A DNA stretch of 64,000 bases. Origin: Spirosoma sp. KUDC1026. GTDB taxonomy: Bacteria; Bacteroidota; Bacteroidia; Cytophagales; Spirosomataceae. The stretch lies in the NCBI RefSeq assembly GCF_013375035.1, contig NZ_CP056032.1, forward strand, positions 5,516,001 through 5,580,000, given 5' to 3'. The position numbers and the translations under genes were made by a program. How positions within the stretch are numbered: position 1 is the stretch's first letter; each line of letters starts with the position of its first letter. The notes under the pieces were generated by a model. It worked only from the letters and a program-made list of their open reading frames with translations. It made no database searches and was not told the DNA's origin. Positions 34,170 through 42,952 of this stretch are shown here, in pieces.

Positions 34170-36557
34170 TTAACGCATCCGGCTCTTTTCCTCGTCGTTA
34201 CCCAGACTCCCCGCCCGGGCTGCCTTTACGGTCTTCTTGCCGAAGTTGTAGCTGAACGACACCTTGACGCGCTGGCTGTCGTTGTAACTCCGCATGGTGA
34301 AGTTTACCTGTCCGTAGTTCGACTCCAGCCGGCTGGTCATCGTCCGGAATACGTCACTCACGTCAATCCGCAGGTTAACCTGTTTAGCCAGCAGCGATTT
34401 CGTCAGACTCATTGATACCCCGCCAAATCCTTTCTGCGTGAACAGGCCCATCCGGGCGGGCGACATGTATTGCCCAGTCAGTTCGTACTTCCAGTCGCGG
34501 GGCAGGGAAATGATGTTCGACGAAGTAAGCATCACCCATAAACCCGCTGCCCGGTACTGACTTAGCTCATTGATAGCCGTACTGGTTTGGTTGCCCATCC
34601 CCATCAGCGTCGTGTTCGTCTGCCAGGTTTTCGTTATGCTTTTGGCGTAGGTCGCTCCCACGTAAAAATCATTGCCGTTCCGAAGGTTGTCCATCACCTG
34701 CGTATACCGTAACGTAGCCGGGTCAGCGCGTAGCACCGTTGTGATCTGGTCGCGGATGTACGAATAATTAGCGAACAGGTTCAGGCTACCGAGTGCGTAA
34801 AAGGCATCCAGTGTGTGCGCAAAAGACGGCCGGATCATCGGGTTTCCTTCAATGATTGTGTACGGATCGATCAGGTTACGGTACGGAACGAGGCTGCTCA
34901 GGCTGGGGCGGCTCACTTTCCGACTGAGCGTAACGCCCCACGAGTGACCGTTTGCCAGGCTCCGGTTCAGCCCCAGGCTGGGAAACAGACCGGCATAGGT
35001 ACGCGCCAGCGCCGACTGGGCCAGGTGCTGCTCCGTACGTTCGATGCGCAAGCCCCCCTGCCACGACCAGCCTTTCCCCCACGACCGGCTCAGGTTTGAA
35101 TAAGCAGCATAGGTATGCTCCTGGTAGAGTCCTGCCTGGCTGTATGTTGGATCAAACTGGTACTGGCCGTTGACGAAGTTGTCCTGCTGAAGGGTATTGT
35201 CGTTGCGGATGAAAACGTACTTTGTCCCCACGTCCAGCCGCCATTTTTTACCTAGTACTGGGGTAGCGTAGTCGAGCTGGCCAATCAGGTTACGCTGCTG
35301 ACTCGGATTCAGGATACGGAGCCGGGTTACAGGCCCATCAGGCGCATCGTTCAGGCCGATACGCTGATAGTTGATGAATTGCGAAGCGTCCTTATTCAGC
35401 AATGATTCCGTTACAAATACCGTCAGTTCCTTAGACTTATCCGATCCGAGTGTTGCCTTGTAGCTCAGGTTCAGATCATACACGTTCGCCTTTTCCCGTC
35501 CGAAGTTTTCCGTACGGATTGTCGAGTCGGCAAGGGCAGCCACCGTAGAGCGGGTTCGTGTATCGGTGTCGGTGTTCCCCCGGCGCCAGTTGCCGTTTAA
35601 ACGCAGGCTCAAGACGTGCCGGGCATTAATAGCGTAATCAGCATTTAGATTGGTGGCCAGCGACCGGTACGTATTCAGCGTCAGTAACGTATTTTGTTGG
35701 GTGGCACCGGGAAAGGTTCGATCGAGAGTTTGGGTCGAATAGGCTGTTGACGGCAGCGTCGCGTTAAGGCTGCCGAAGACGGTCCATTTCCCCTGCCGGA
35801 GCGTCAGCGATCCATTGGCCGACGAACGACTGTATTGCCCCTGCGAATAGGTCAGCGTCGACCGACCGCTTATGCCCTGCTCCCGGCTCTTTTTGGTAAC
35901 GATGTTGACTACGGCGTCGACGGTGGCATCATAACGGGCTGACGGGTTTGTGATCACCTCGATACGCACAATATCTTCTGCCGAGAACGTTTGCAGGAAA
36001 CTAGCCAGGCTTCCCTGGCCCATCTGCCGGCCATCGACCTGTAGGAGGACATTCGATTTGTTACCTACGCTGATTGCTCCGCCCTCGTACCGGACGCGGG
36101 GAATGTACCGCAGCAGATCTTCGGCTTTGTTACCCCGCGTAATGACGCTGCCTTCTACGTTCAGAACAAGCCGGTCGGCCTGCTGACGCACCAGCGATGG
36201 CTGCGCTTTTACCGTAACTTCGGACAGGTTTTGGGCACTGGCTTCCAGTATCAGGGGCCCAACGTCAGCCGTCGCCGTTTCGGCGCTTAGCGTAACGACA
36301 GATGAATAAACGTCTTTAAATCCAACAGCGCTGATACGTGTGCGGTACGTTCCCGACGCGAGCTTGTCCATCACGAATAGACCTGATTCATCAGAAATAG
36401 CCCCTTTAACCACCGTTGAATCAGTGTCCCTCAGCAGGGCTACGGTTGCGTAGGCAACAGGTTGTTTTGCCGTGTCCGTAACCCGGCCGGTTAGTTGATG
36501 TTGGGCCAGTGCCTGTACTGAAAAAAGAAAGAGGAAGATAATTAGCCGTGCGTTCAT
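34170..36557 (-). CDS. Outer-membrane beta-barrel protein with carboxypeptidase-like N-domain
   Basis: A TonB-dependent-receptor-like outer-membrane protein of 795 residues. The ATG at 36557 begins a signal peptide (LIIFLFLFSVQALAQHQ). It is followed by a carboxypeptidase-regulatory-like Ig domain (LTGRVTDTAKQPVAYATVAL), a plug-like domain with LLRYIPRVRYEGGAISVG, VLLQVDGRQMG and IVRIEVITNPSARYDA, then a large beta-barrel of the OMP_b-brl_3 type. The substrate is unknown. It lies between a LytTR regulator gene and a LytS kinase gene, and shares an upstream region with the kinase, so it may be the regulated target. Confidence 0.9.
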   Translation of the reverse strand: MNARLIIFLFLFSVQALAQHQLTGRVTDTAKQPVAYATVALLRDTDSTVVKGAISDESGLFVMDKLASGTYRTRISAVGFKDVYSSVVTLSAETATADVGPLILEASAQNLSEVTVKAQPSLVRQQADRLVLNVEGSVITRGNKAEDLLRYIPRVRYEGGAISVGNKSNVLLQVDGRQMGQGSLASFLQTFSAEDIVRIEVITNPSARYDATVDAVVNIVTKKSREQGISGRSTLTYSQGQYSRSSANGSLTLRQGKWTVFGSLNATLPSTAYSTQTLDRTFPGATQQNTLLTLNTYRSLATNLNADYAINARHVLSLRLNGNWRRGNTDTDTRTRSTVAALADSTIRTENFGREKANVYDLNLSYKATLGSDKSKELTVFVTESLLNKDASQFINYQRIGLNDAPDGPVTRLRILNPSQQRNLIGQLDYATPVLGKKWRLDVGTKYVFIRNDNTLQQDNFVNGQYQFDPTYSQAGLYQEHTYAAYSNLSRSWGKGWSWQGGLRIERTEQHLAQSALARTYAGLFPSLGLNRSLANGHSWGVTLSRKVSRPSLSSLVPYRNLIDPYTIIEGNPMIRPSFAHTLDAFYALGSLNLFANYSYIRDQITTVLRADPATLRYTQVMDNLRNGNDFYVGATYAKSITKTWQTNTTLMGMGNQTSTAINELSQYRAAGLWVMLTSSNIISLPRDWKYELTGQYMSPARMGLFTQKGFGGVSMSLTKSLLAKQVNLRIDVSDVFRTMTSRLESNYGQVNFTMRSYNDSQRVKVSFSYNFGKKTVKAARAGSLGNDEEKSRMR

Positions 36558-36667
36558 GGGGCAGTTTGTGTTGCGTGATTGATGATGCAAACCTAGCCCT
36601 GCCCCACCGGCTGCCTTTCCTTTATTCGGCGAATCAGCCGTCCTATTCGACCAAGCGTACTAATCCA

Positions 36668-36702
36668 TTTTCGTCGAAAAATTTGGCGTTTTCATCGAAA
36701 AA
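36668..36702. promoter_or_regulatory. Tandem palindrome, candidate LytTR operator
   Basis: TTTTCGTCGAAAA (from 36668) and TTTTCATCGAAAA (from 36689) are near-identical palindromes spaced 21 bases start to start, two helical turns. They lie in the 182-base gap between the divergent outer-membrane protein and LytS kinase genes, 38 bases before the kinase ATG. LytTR proteins generally bind paired direct repeats about two turns apart. Binding is inferred. Confidence 0.5.
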
Positions 36703-36739
36703 GAACCGGTACTTGCGGGGAACCCCCGATGTTTGATGC

Positions 36740-37879
36740 ATGAAATTTCCAGCTATCCAGCTTCCCTTCCTGACTCCATCGATCCGCCGGATACTCCTGC
36801 ACGGCATTATTATCAGTACGCTATACGTGCTGGTCAGCGCAGATGGCTTGTCCGCTGGCCTAACGTACCAGTATGGTACCATCGGTCGGTGGTACACCTA
36901 CGGTCAGTTTCTGCTTCAGCTATTGATCTATTACGGCTGGGGATACTGGCTGTTCCCCCGTTATCTCTACCGGTTCAGGCCCGTTTCATTACTGGCGATT
37001 ATTCTTCTCTCCTATACCATTGCATACCTGGCGAACTACGCGGGATTTGCCTGGCTTCACCAAACCGTCAACTTCCCGGACAATACGCCCATACTCCCGT
37101 TTCGCGCCAATTTCTGGTCGAACACGGTCACCATGTGGCATCGTATGGAGCAGCATGGCCCACTGGGTCTTTTTGCCAATGCTTCGCTATTCGGCTGGAA
37201 CTTCCTGCTTTCGTTCACCTATCCATCACTGTTGCTGGCGTTCAAGGGCCTCTATGACAACATGTCCTCACAGGTGAACAATGCGCAGTTGAAAGAGCAA
37301 AACATGCAGCTCGAACTCAACTACCTGAAAAGCCAGATCAACCCACACTTCCTGTTTAATGTGCTCAACAGCGTCTATTCGCTGACGGAAGAAGACTGCC
37401 CGCCAGCCGCTCAACTGGTCCACCAATTGTCGGGATTGATGCAGTACACACTGTACGAAACGACCGAACCGACCGTTCCGCTGCAAAAGGAGCTTCAATT
37501 TATCCGGGATTATATAGCCCTGGAAAAAATCCGAACGGGAAAACGGGCTGACATTCAGGTATCACTTCCCGAAACAGTCGACGAACGCGTACAGATCGTT
37601 CCGTTTCTGCTGATCCCGTTTGTGGAGAATGCCTTCAAACACGGCGTGCAACGGAGTGCGCGTAAATCCTGGGTCAACCTGACCGTCGCGGTCAATGAGA
37701 CGGCCCTGCAGCTAACCATCAGCAACAGCAAACCAGCAATGCCCGAAGCCAGCGTCGGGGGGCTGGGGCTAACGAACGTCCAAAAACGATTGAACTTATT
37801 ATATCCAGCACACTCGCTGCGGGTCACCAACGACCTGGATCAGTATAGCGTTGATTTGACCTTGCCGTTCGTGGCTTAA
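36740..37879 (+). CDS. LytS/YehU-type sensor histidine kinase
   Basis: Membrane histidine kinase of 379 residues. Four or five transmembrane helices occupy about residues 18-165 with no large extracellular sensor. A coiled helix follows (NAQLKEQNMQLELNYLKSQI), and then the His-kinase domain with the phospho-acceptor His203 in NPHFLFNVLNSVYSL and an ATP-binding domain with PFLLIPFVENAFKHG (N box) and GGLGLTNVQKRL (G box). This is the standard LytTR partner in Bacteroidota, matching the regulator at 33379-34158. It converges with the amidase gene. Confidence 0.93.
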   Translation: MKFPAIQLPFLTPSIRRILLHGIIISTLYVLVSADGLSAGLTYQYGTIGRWYTYGQFLLQLLIYYGWGYWLFPRYLYRFRPVSLLAIILLSYTIAYLANYAGFAWLHQTVNFPDNTPILPFRANFWSNTVTMWHRMEQHGPLGLFANASLFGWNFLLSFTYPSLLLAFKGLYDNMSSQVNNAQLKEQNMQLELNYLKSQINPHFLFNVLNSVYSLTEEDCPPAAQLVHQLSGLMQYTLYETTEPTVPLQKELQFIRDYIALEKIRTGKRADIQVSLPETVDERVQIVPFLLIPFVENAFKHGVQRSARKSWVNLTVAVNETALQLTISNSKPAMPEASVGGLGLTNVQKRLNLLYPAHSLRVTNDLDQYSVDLTLPFVA

Positions 37880-37887
37880 TCGGCTAA

Positions 37888-37913
37888 AGCTATCTCGAAA
37901 TGCTCAGATAGCT
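37888..37913. terminator. Possible bidirectional hairpin between kinase and amidase genes
   Basis: AGCTATCT pairs perfectly with AGATAGCT across a 10-nt loop. It spans the end of the convergent amidase gene. No T tract follows, so its strength is doubtful. Confidence 0.35.
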
Positions 37914-39415
37914 GGGCGTTTGTCAAACCAGGGACGCGCCTGTTCCAGTTGGCCAGCCAGGCGGAACAGTGTGGCTTCGTCGCCGAGTTTGGCCGCGAAC
38001 ATGACGCCGATGGGCAAGCCATCGGGCGACCAGTGCAGCGGTACCGACATGGATGGTTGGCCCGTCATATTCGTGATAACTGTGAATGAAATATAGCCCA
38101 GCGACCGCTCGGCCAGTTCGTCCACCATTTTGCTACCGTTCAGGTATTTCAAACCCCCGACTGTATCGACCAGTTTAAGCAGGCGCTGTTCTGATGCTGT
38201 GTTTTGGAACGTACCAATGGCGATAGGCGGGCGGGGCAGCGTAGGCGTCAGGAATACGTCGTAGGTTTCGTGCAGTTGTCCCATTGTCCGGTTTAACGAA
38301 TTCCACCGTCGTTTCTGAAAAGCGAGATCCGTCGCGGAGAAGCCTTCGGCCAGGCGGGCCTGCGCCCAGGTATTCAGTTCAACGTCGTCACGTCGGGCGG
38401 GACGACCAAGGTAGTGTCCCAGTTCACGTAGCGTAGCGGCCGTTTCGCTCAGGACGTTCAAAAAGAAAGCTTCCGTAACGATCGTCTTTTCGTACGGCAG
38501 CGGAATTTCATCGACGGTATGCCCCAGGCTTTCGAGTAATTTGACGGTTTCCTGCACGGCTTTACTACATTCAGCGTCGGTTGTCTGCGAGGGCATCAGT
38601 GATTGCGTCGAAAAAGCAACCCGTAACTTGCCCGGCTCCCGCCTTACTTCCTCAACGAAAGGTCGCTCGGGTGGGGCAATGCCATACGGATCACCCGCCA
38701 GTGGACCCGCCGTCGCATCCAGCAACGCGGCACTGTCACGAACGCTACGGGTAACGGCATGTCCCACGACCGCACCGTTCCAGAGTTCGCCGAAGCGAGG
38801 CCCCAACGTAACGCGTGCCCGCGAGGGCTTTAGCCCAAACAATCCACAGCAGGAAGCTGGAATTCGAATCGAACCGCCCCCGTCCGAAGCCGTAGCCGCC
38901 GGAACGATGCCAGCCGCTACAGCAGCAGCCGACCCGCCACTCGATCCACCCGGCGAGTGCGTCAGCTTCCAGGGATTACGTGCCGGTCCGTACAGTTTCG
39001 ATTCGGTATAAGGCGTCAGACCAAACTCGGGGGTGTTTGTCTTGCCGAAAAAGACGAGTCCAGCCGCTTTAAGTCGTTTAACAACCTCGCTATCTGCCGA
39101 CGAAACATAATTCTGGTACCCCCGACTGCCCGATTTCATGGGCGTTCCACTCCATTCAAATTCGAGGTCTTTAAGCAGAAATGGTACACCCCCGAATGGT
39201 TTATCGTTAGGCGATTGTTCGGCCATGACGCGCCCCTGCTCATAGAGGGGCGTCACGATCGCATTGAGTTGTGGATTAACAGCTTCAGCGCGAGCAATGG
39301 CCGTTTCCAATAGTTCAGCCGGTGTTGCGTCACCCGAACGAACCAGCTCGGCCAGCGCCGTAGCATCGCGCGCGATGTAGTCAGTAAAGGGTAAGGCAGC
39401 AGATGGAGTAGGCAT
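37904..39415 (-). CDS. Amidase, amidase-signature family
   Basis: Hydrolyses C-N amide bonds with a Ser-Ser-Lys triad. In 503 residues the triad is visible: Lys82 in PFLLKDLEF, Ser158 in [14 protein letters not shown], and nucleophile Ser182 in [17 protein letters not shown], with the 24-residue serine spacing seen in FAAH and malonamidase. No signal peptide is seen, so it is cytosolic. No gatB or gatC gene is nearby and the protein resembles stand-alone amidases, so it is probably not the GatA subunit. The substrate is unknown. It is followed, 26 bases upstream on the same strand, by a GH130-like gene. Confidence 0.93.
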   Translation of the reverse strand: MPTPSAALPFTDYIARDATALAELVRSGDATPAELLETAIARAEAVNPQLNAIVTPLYEQGRVMAEQSPNDKPFGGVPFLLKDLEFEWSGTPMKSGSRGYQNYVSSADSEVVKRLKAAGLVFFGKTNTPEFGLTPYTESKLYGPARNPWKLTHSPGGSSGGSAAAVAAGIVPAATASDGGGSIRIPASCCGLFGLKPSRARVTLGPRFGELWNGAVVGHAVTRSVRDSAALLDATAGPLAGDPYGIAPPERPFVEEVRREPGKLRVAFSTQSLMPSQTTDAECSKAVQETVKLLESLGHTVDEIPLPYEKTIVTEAFFLNVLSETAATLRELGHYLGRPARRDDVELNTWAQARLAEGFSATDLAFQKRRWNSLNRTMGQLHETYDVFLTPTLPRPPIAIGTFQNTASEQRLLKLVDTVGGLKYLNGSKMVDELAERSLGYISFTVITNMTGQPSMSVPLHWSPDGLPIGVMFAAKLGDEATLFRLAGQLEQARPWFDKRPAI

Positions 39416-39441
39416 GAACAGGTCAGGAAGGAAAATCTACA

Positions 39442-40548
39442 TTACTGCTTGGCTTCAGCTACCGCAATTTTCGAATCGGCCGTACCGTAGTACAAAAACC
39501 ATTTGCCCTTGAAGGGGACCATCCCTTCCAGAAAACAAACCTGATTCACCTGCCCTGTAATCTCATAAGGTTGATCAGGCCGGATGAAATAATTCTCTGA
39601 GCGATCCGCCAGCCGGGTTGGGTCTTTCGCATCAAAAAGCAGTTGACCGCCCGTATAGGCACCTTTGGGCAGGTTTGGGTCGCCGTTTTGGTCCGCGTTC
39701 ATCCCATTATAAATAAGCAGAATACCGGCGGGAGTTACCATACCAAAGGGACCGGGTTCAATCAGGCGGGAGTCGTGCTTACCCCGGCGCGACTCGGCAG
39801 CGGCCAGCAGTGTTCCTTTTTCATCCTCCAGGGGCGTCCAGTGAATCAGATCTGTTGAGGTAGCCATATACAGTTGCGCCTGATCACCCCAGTACATCCA
39901 GTATTTGCCGTTGATCTTATGAGCGATCAACTTACTACCAACCCGTTTGCAGACGATAGCCCCGGATTTCGACCAGAGATTCCGGTATTTACCGTTGTCA
40001 TACTCGTCAAAGGCTATTCCGTGTTTTGTCCAGTTGGTCAGGTTCTTCGACGTAGCGACGCAAAGTCGGGCCTTATCGCCATCGTAGGCCGTGTAGGTCA
40101 TTACGTACACCCCATTCGGACTTTCGACAACGCGCGGGTCTTCGCAGCCCCCCTCCCACTCGTAGGTTTTCATGTCATCGTTAGCCGGACAAAAAACGGG
40201 TTTTGGCATCCGCTTGAAATGAACGCCATCGTCGCTACTAGCCAGCCCTAGCCGCGACGTACCAGCGTGTTTACCGACGGTGTCCTCGGCTCGATAAATC
40301 ATATATACTTTCCCGTTACGTACCACAGTGGCCGGATTAAATACGTCTTTTTCCTCCCAGCGAACCGTATCTTTTCGAATGGGGCAGAAAAACGTAGTAT
40401 TCGCTTTGGCGTCCAGAATAGGATTATCGGCGGTCTGCTTCCTGAATGGCCCGATCATCCACGATTTTTCGGGAGCAACCTGCGCCCATCCTGATGACAG
40501 ACAGGCGGTGATAAAGAGAAATACGTACGAAACAGTAAGGCGACGCAT
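39442..40548 (-). CDS. Secreted GH130-like five-bladed propeller protein
   Basis: A 368-residue protein with a signal peptide (SYVFLFITACLSSGWAQ) and a five-bladed beta-propeller of the GH130/GH43 clan. Blade motifs include DVFNPATVVRNGKVYMIYRA, the acidic GGCEDPRVVESPNGVYVMTY, KYWMYWGDQAQLYMATSTDL and KWFLYYGTADSKIAVA. GH130 enzymes are mannoside phosphorylases or hydrolases; ED-PR in the second blade fits the catalytic Asp/Glu region of the family. Secretion favours a hydrolase over a phosphorylase, an inference. It lies between amidase and M61 peptidase genes with no sugar-utilisation cluster around it. Confidence 0.82.
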   Translation of the reverse strand: MRRLTVSYVFLFITACLSSGWAQVAPEKSWMIGPFRKQTADNPILDAKANTTFFCPIRKDTVRWEEKDVFNPATVVRNGKVYMIYRAEDTVGKHAGTSRLGLASSDDGVHFKRMPKPVFCPANDDMKTYEWEGGCEDPRVVESPNGVYVMTYTAYDGDKARLCVATSKNLTNWTKHGIAFDEYDNGKYRNLWSKSGAIVCKRVGSKLIAHKINGKYWMYWGDQAQLYMATSTDLIHWTPLEDEKGTLLAAAESRRGKHDSRLIEPGPFGMVTPAGILLIYNGMNADQNGDPNLPKGAYTGGQLLFDAKDPTRLADRSENYFIRPDQPYEITGQVNQVCFLEGMVPFKGKWFLYYGTADSKIAVAEAKQ

Positions 40549-40607
40549 GAATGAAAAGAATTGACAAGTTTTATGAGTAAGCAGGTCGAACCTCGTTTTC
40601 TACCTGT

Positions 40608-42170
40608 CTAGTTAAGTAAGGCATTTTGGCCGGGCTGCTCCAGCGACACCGGACCTTCGCTCGGAAGTTCAACGCCCCGCCCCTCAAACCACCGCGACCG
40701 TTGTCGTCGTCCGTCTTCGTCGTCCAGTTCCAGCAACCGAATACCGCCGGGCTGGTCGGGCGTGGGTTCCTCGTACACAACCTGAAGCCCCACCCAGGCC
40801 AGATAGCTGTTCAGGGTCATTTCGAGCGGCTGATTGCCGAAAATACACAGGTCGTAGTACCAGCCCAGCGACTCACCGGCCACCGCTTCGGTCTCTTCCC
40901 GGTAGTCGCCCAACGTATAGCCCTTGAACGGTTTTCCAAATTGCTGCCACATTTGCCGCATAACGTCATCCAGCGAGTGGGTATGGTTGGTCAGTTGGCG
41001 AATGTGCAAATCCAGAATCAGTGCGGCAATAGCGCCTTTGTGATACACCGACACTTTCCGATCGGGCACGCCTTTCTCGTAGCCATCCAGCCACAGATCC
41101 CAGGACGACTCCACCAGCGACTGAAACGCCCGGCCGTTGCTCTCGAAGTGGCGCTTGAAAAGCACCTGTAGTTCTTTCAGGTAAGCCGCATCGTCAAACA
41201 CGCCCGACTGGCGCAGCATCAGATCGCCGTAATACGTCGTAACGCCCTCGGCGACAAAACAGGTGGGGAAGTAGTTTTCTTTCGTGAAGTCATACGGCAG
41301 TAACTCCGTTGGACGAATTCGGATAATGTTCCAGGCGTGGAATAACTCGTGCGAGGCTACACCCAGCAGATCCTGATACAGCCCTTCGCCCTCGTCGTTT
41401 GGTCCCAGCACCAGCATGGTTGAGTTGCGGTGCTCGACGCCGTGGTAGTACGCTACCGGTAGGATAATGGTCAGGAAATGGTAATCCCGTTCGGGAAACT
41501 CCCCAAAGAGGGCAAGCTGTTTTTCGGAGAAGCGCGTGAAATCCTGAATGATCCGGTCGGCGTCGAAGGTAGGATCGCCGTTGGTCCGTCGCCCCCCCTG
41601 AATCCAGACGTGAAAGAGCGTATCGCCAACGCTGTACTCAACGTGCTGCATCACCGGAGCCGCAATCAGCGGGCAATCGACTAATTCGTAAAAATCGTCA
41701 GCCTGCCAGGTGCGGGTATTGACCTGCTTCAGTCCGCAGGCTACTGTCCAGGTATCTGGAATCGCCAGTTCGAGCGTACAGGGGTCGTCGATGCGGCCTT
41801 CTGCGTAGAGGCAGAGGTTGACCGGATTGACGTACAGCAACGTATCGCTGATAAAGCTGCTGCCCGCATTAAGTAGGTTTGGTGTGGGTAATAAAGCGTA
41901 GTAGTTGTAGTGTACCATTAATTCCGTAGCCCCTCCCATCTCCACCAGCCAGCGGTCTTTTGTCGTCTTCCAGAAGGGCAACGGCCTTCCTGTACCATCG
42001 ACCACCGCAAACCGCTGAATATTTTTGGCAAAATGCTGGAGTTCATACCGCCCCGGCCGCCAGGCAGGTAGTTGCAACTCAACAGTCGGCGTAGTAATGT
42101 TCGTTAGCTGAGCCTCAACGGCGATGTAGTGCGGGGCACTGGTACGGTCGGCAGACAGGCGATAATGCAT
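40608..42170 (-). CDS. M61 family metallopeptidase
   Basis: Zinc aminopeptidase of the glycyl-aminopeptidase (M61) family, 520 residues. An N-terminal beta domain (LPAWRPGRYELQHFAKNIQ) precedes the thermolysin-like catalytic part with the zinc motif HELFHAWN: His274, Glu275 and His278. The segment GVTTYYGDLMLRQSG downstream probably supplies the third ligand. The usual C-terminal PDZ domain seems to be missing or very short, and no signal peptide is present, so a cytosolic protein is expected. It ends the minus-strand series of amidase, GH130-like and M61 genes. Confidence 0.9.
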   Translation of the reverse strand: MHYRLSADRTSAPHYIAVEAQLTNITTPTVELQLPAWRPGRYELQHFAKNIQRFAVVDGTGRPLPFWKTTKDRWLVEMGGATELMVHYNYYALLPTPNLLNAGSSFISDTLLYVNPVNLCLYAEGRIDDPCTLELAIPDTWTVACGLKQVNTRTWQADDFYELVDCPLIAAPVMQHVEYSVGDTLFHVWIQGGRRTNGDPTFDADRIIQDFTRFSEKQLALFGEFPERDYHFLTIILPVAYYHGVEHRNSTMLVLGPNDEGEGLYQDLLGVASHELFHAWNIIRIRPTELLPYDFTKENYFPTCFVAEGVTTYYGDLMLRQSGVFDDAAYLKELQVLFKRHFESNGRAFQSLVESSWDLWLDGYEKGVPDRKVSVYHKGAIAALILDLHIRQLTNHTHSLDDVMRQMWQQFGKPFKGYTLGDYREETEAVAGESLGWYYDLCIFGNQPLEMTLNSYLAWVGLQVVYEEPTPDQPGGIRLLELDDEDGRRQRSRWFEGRGVELPSEGPVSLEQPGQNALLN

Positions 42171-42240
42171 AGGACTTGATTCTCTTTCGAATACAAACGT
42201 AACGGCTTGGGATCAAAATCGTTTTTCTTAAAAACGAGGC

Positions 42241-42271
42241 TTGATAAACTGCCTTTATTGGTCTATCTTTG
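42241..42271 (+). promoter_or_regulatory. Promoter of rpmH
   Basis: TTG at 42241-42243 and TATCTTTG at 42264-42271 are separated by 20 bases, the best match in the window to the Bacteroidota -33/-7 promoter. It lies 43 bases before rpmH. Confidence 0.65.
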
Positions 42272-42313
42272 CGGACTCATTTGGAAAACAAGGGTTTTAG
42301 GAACATATAGATC

Positions 42314-42481
42314 ATGAAAAGAACGTACCAACCATCGAACCGGAAGCGGAAAAACAAGCACGGCTTCCGCGAGCGGATGTCAACCGCTAATGGCCGCCAG
42401 GTGCTGGCCCGTCGTCGCGCAAAAGGTCGCCACAAACTGACCGTTTCGGACGAGAAAAAAGGCGAACGTTTCAAACTGTAG
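42314..42481 (+). CDS. rpmH: 50S ribosomal protein L34
   Basis: A 55-residue, extremely basic ribosomal protein of the large subunit. It starts [20 protein letters not shown] and continues [20 protein letters not shown], the universal L34 sequence. The C-terminal extension [14 protein letters not shown] is usual in Bacteroidota. The standard rpmH-rnpA order follows, with rnpA 61 bases downstream. It is shorter than common gene-length cut-offs and easy to miss. Confidence 0.97.
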   Translation: MKRTYQPSNRKRKNKHGFRERMSTANGRQVLARRRAKGRHKLTVSDEKKGERFKL

Positions 42482-42542
42482 TAACCGGTACGTGCCGGTT
42501 TCATCCCCGGCTCACCTGTTATTCGTTATTGATTACGTTTCC

Positions 42543-42938
42543 ATGCGGCAAACCTTCACCAAATCCGAGCGGCTTTGCAGCAAAAAAGTACTGGGAGAGT
42601 TATTTAAGAAAGGTAGTACGTCCGGTCCCGATGCGACCGTCCAGACGTTCTACCTTTTTCCGTTTCGGGTGCTCTATCGCCCCCACCCGACCGACGCCCT
42701 CTCCGGCGAGGTCCCTCTCCCCGCAATTGTCATCACGGTCTCAAAACGGAACTTCAAACGGGCCGTTGACCGCAACCTCGTTCGGCGTCGCATTCGCGAA
42801 GCGTATCGCCTGAATAAGCACTTGTTACCAGCCGACAAAGTACCACCGGCTAACATTGCCTTTTTATATACCGCCAAGCAGATAATTTCGTTTGAAGAGA
42901 TAGAAAAAGGCATGAAATTAGCCTTAAGAAAACTCTAA
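42543..42938 (+). CDS. rnpA: Ribonuclease P protein component
   Basis: Protein subunit of RNase P, which helps the catalytic RNA process tRNA 5' ends. The ATG at 42543 gives 131 residues starting RQTFTKSERLCSKKVLGELF, with the conserved SERL, AIVITVSKRNFKRAVDRNLV and RRRIREAYRLNK (the RNR motif region). A longer frame from 42492 lies in the rpmH-rnpA gap and is not needed. Order with rpmH is canonical. The next gene, an S41 peptidase, begins 14 bases later and likely shares the mRNA. Confidence 0.96.
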   Translation: MRQTFTKSERLCSKKVLGELFKKGSTSGPDATVQTFYLFPFRVLYRPHPTDALSGEVPLPAIVITVSKRNFKRAVDRNLVRRRIREAYRLNKHLLPADKVPPANIAFLYTAKQIISFEEIEKGMKLALRKL

Positions 42939-42952
42939 GCCCGGCTACGCTC

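Noticed and set aside
37904-39415. Amidase as GatA of the tRNA amidotransferase
   Set aside because: No gatB or gatC is nearby and the sequence around the active site resembles stand-alone amidases; GatA cannot be fully excluded.
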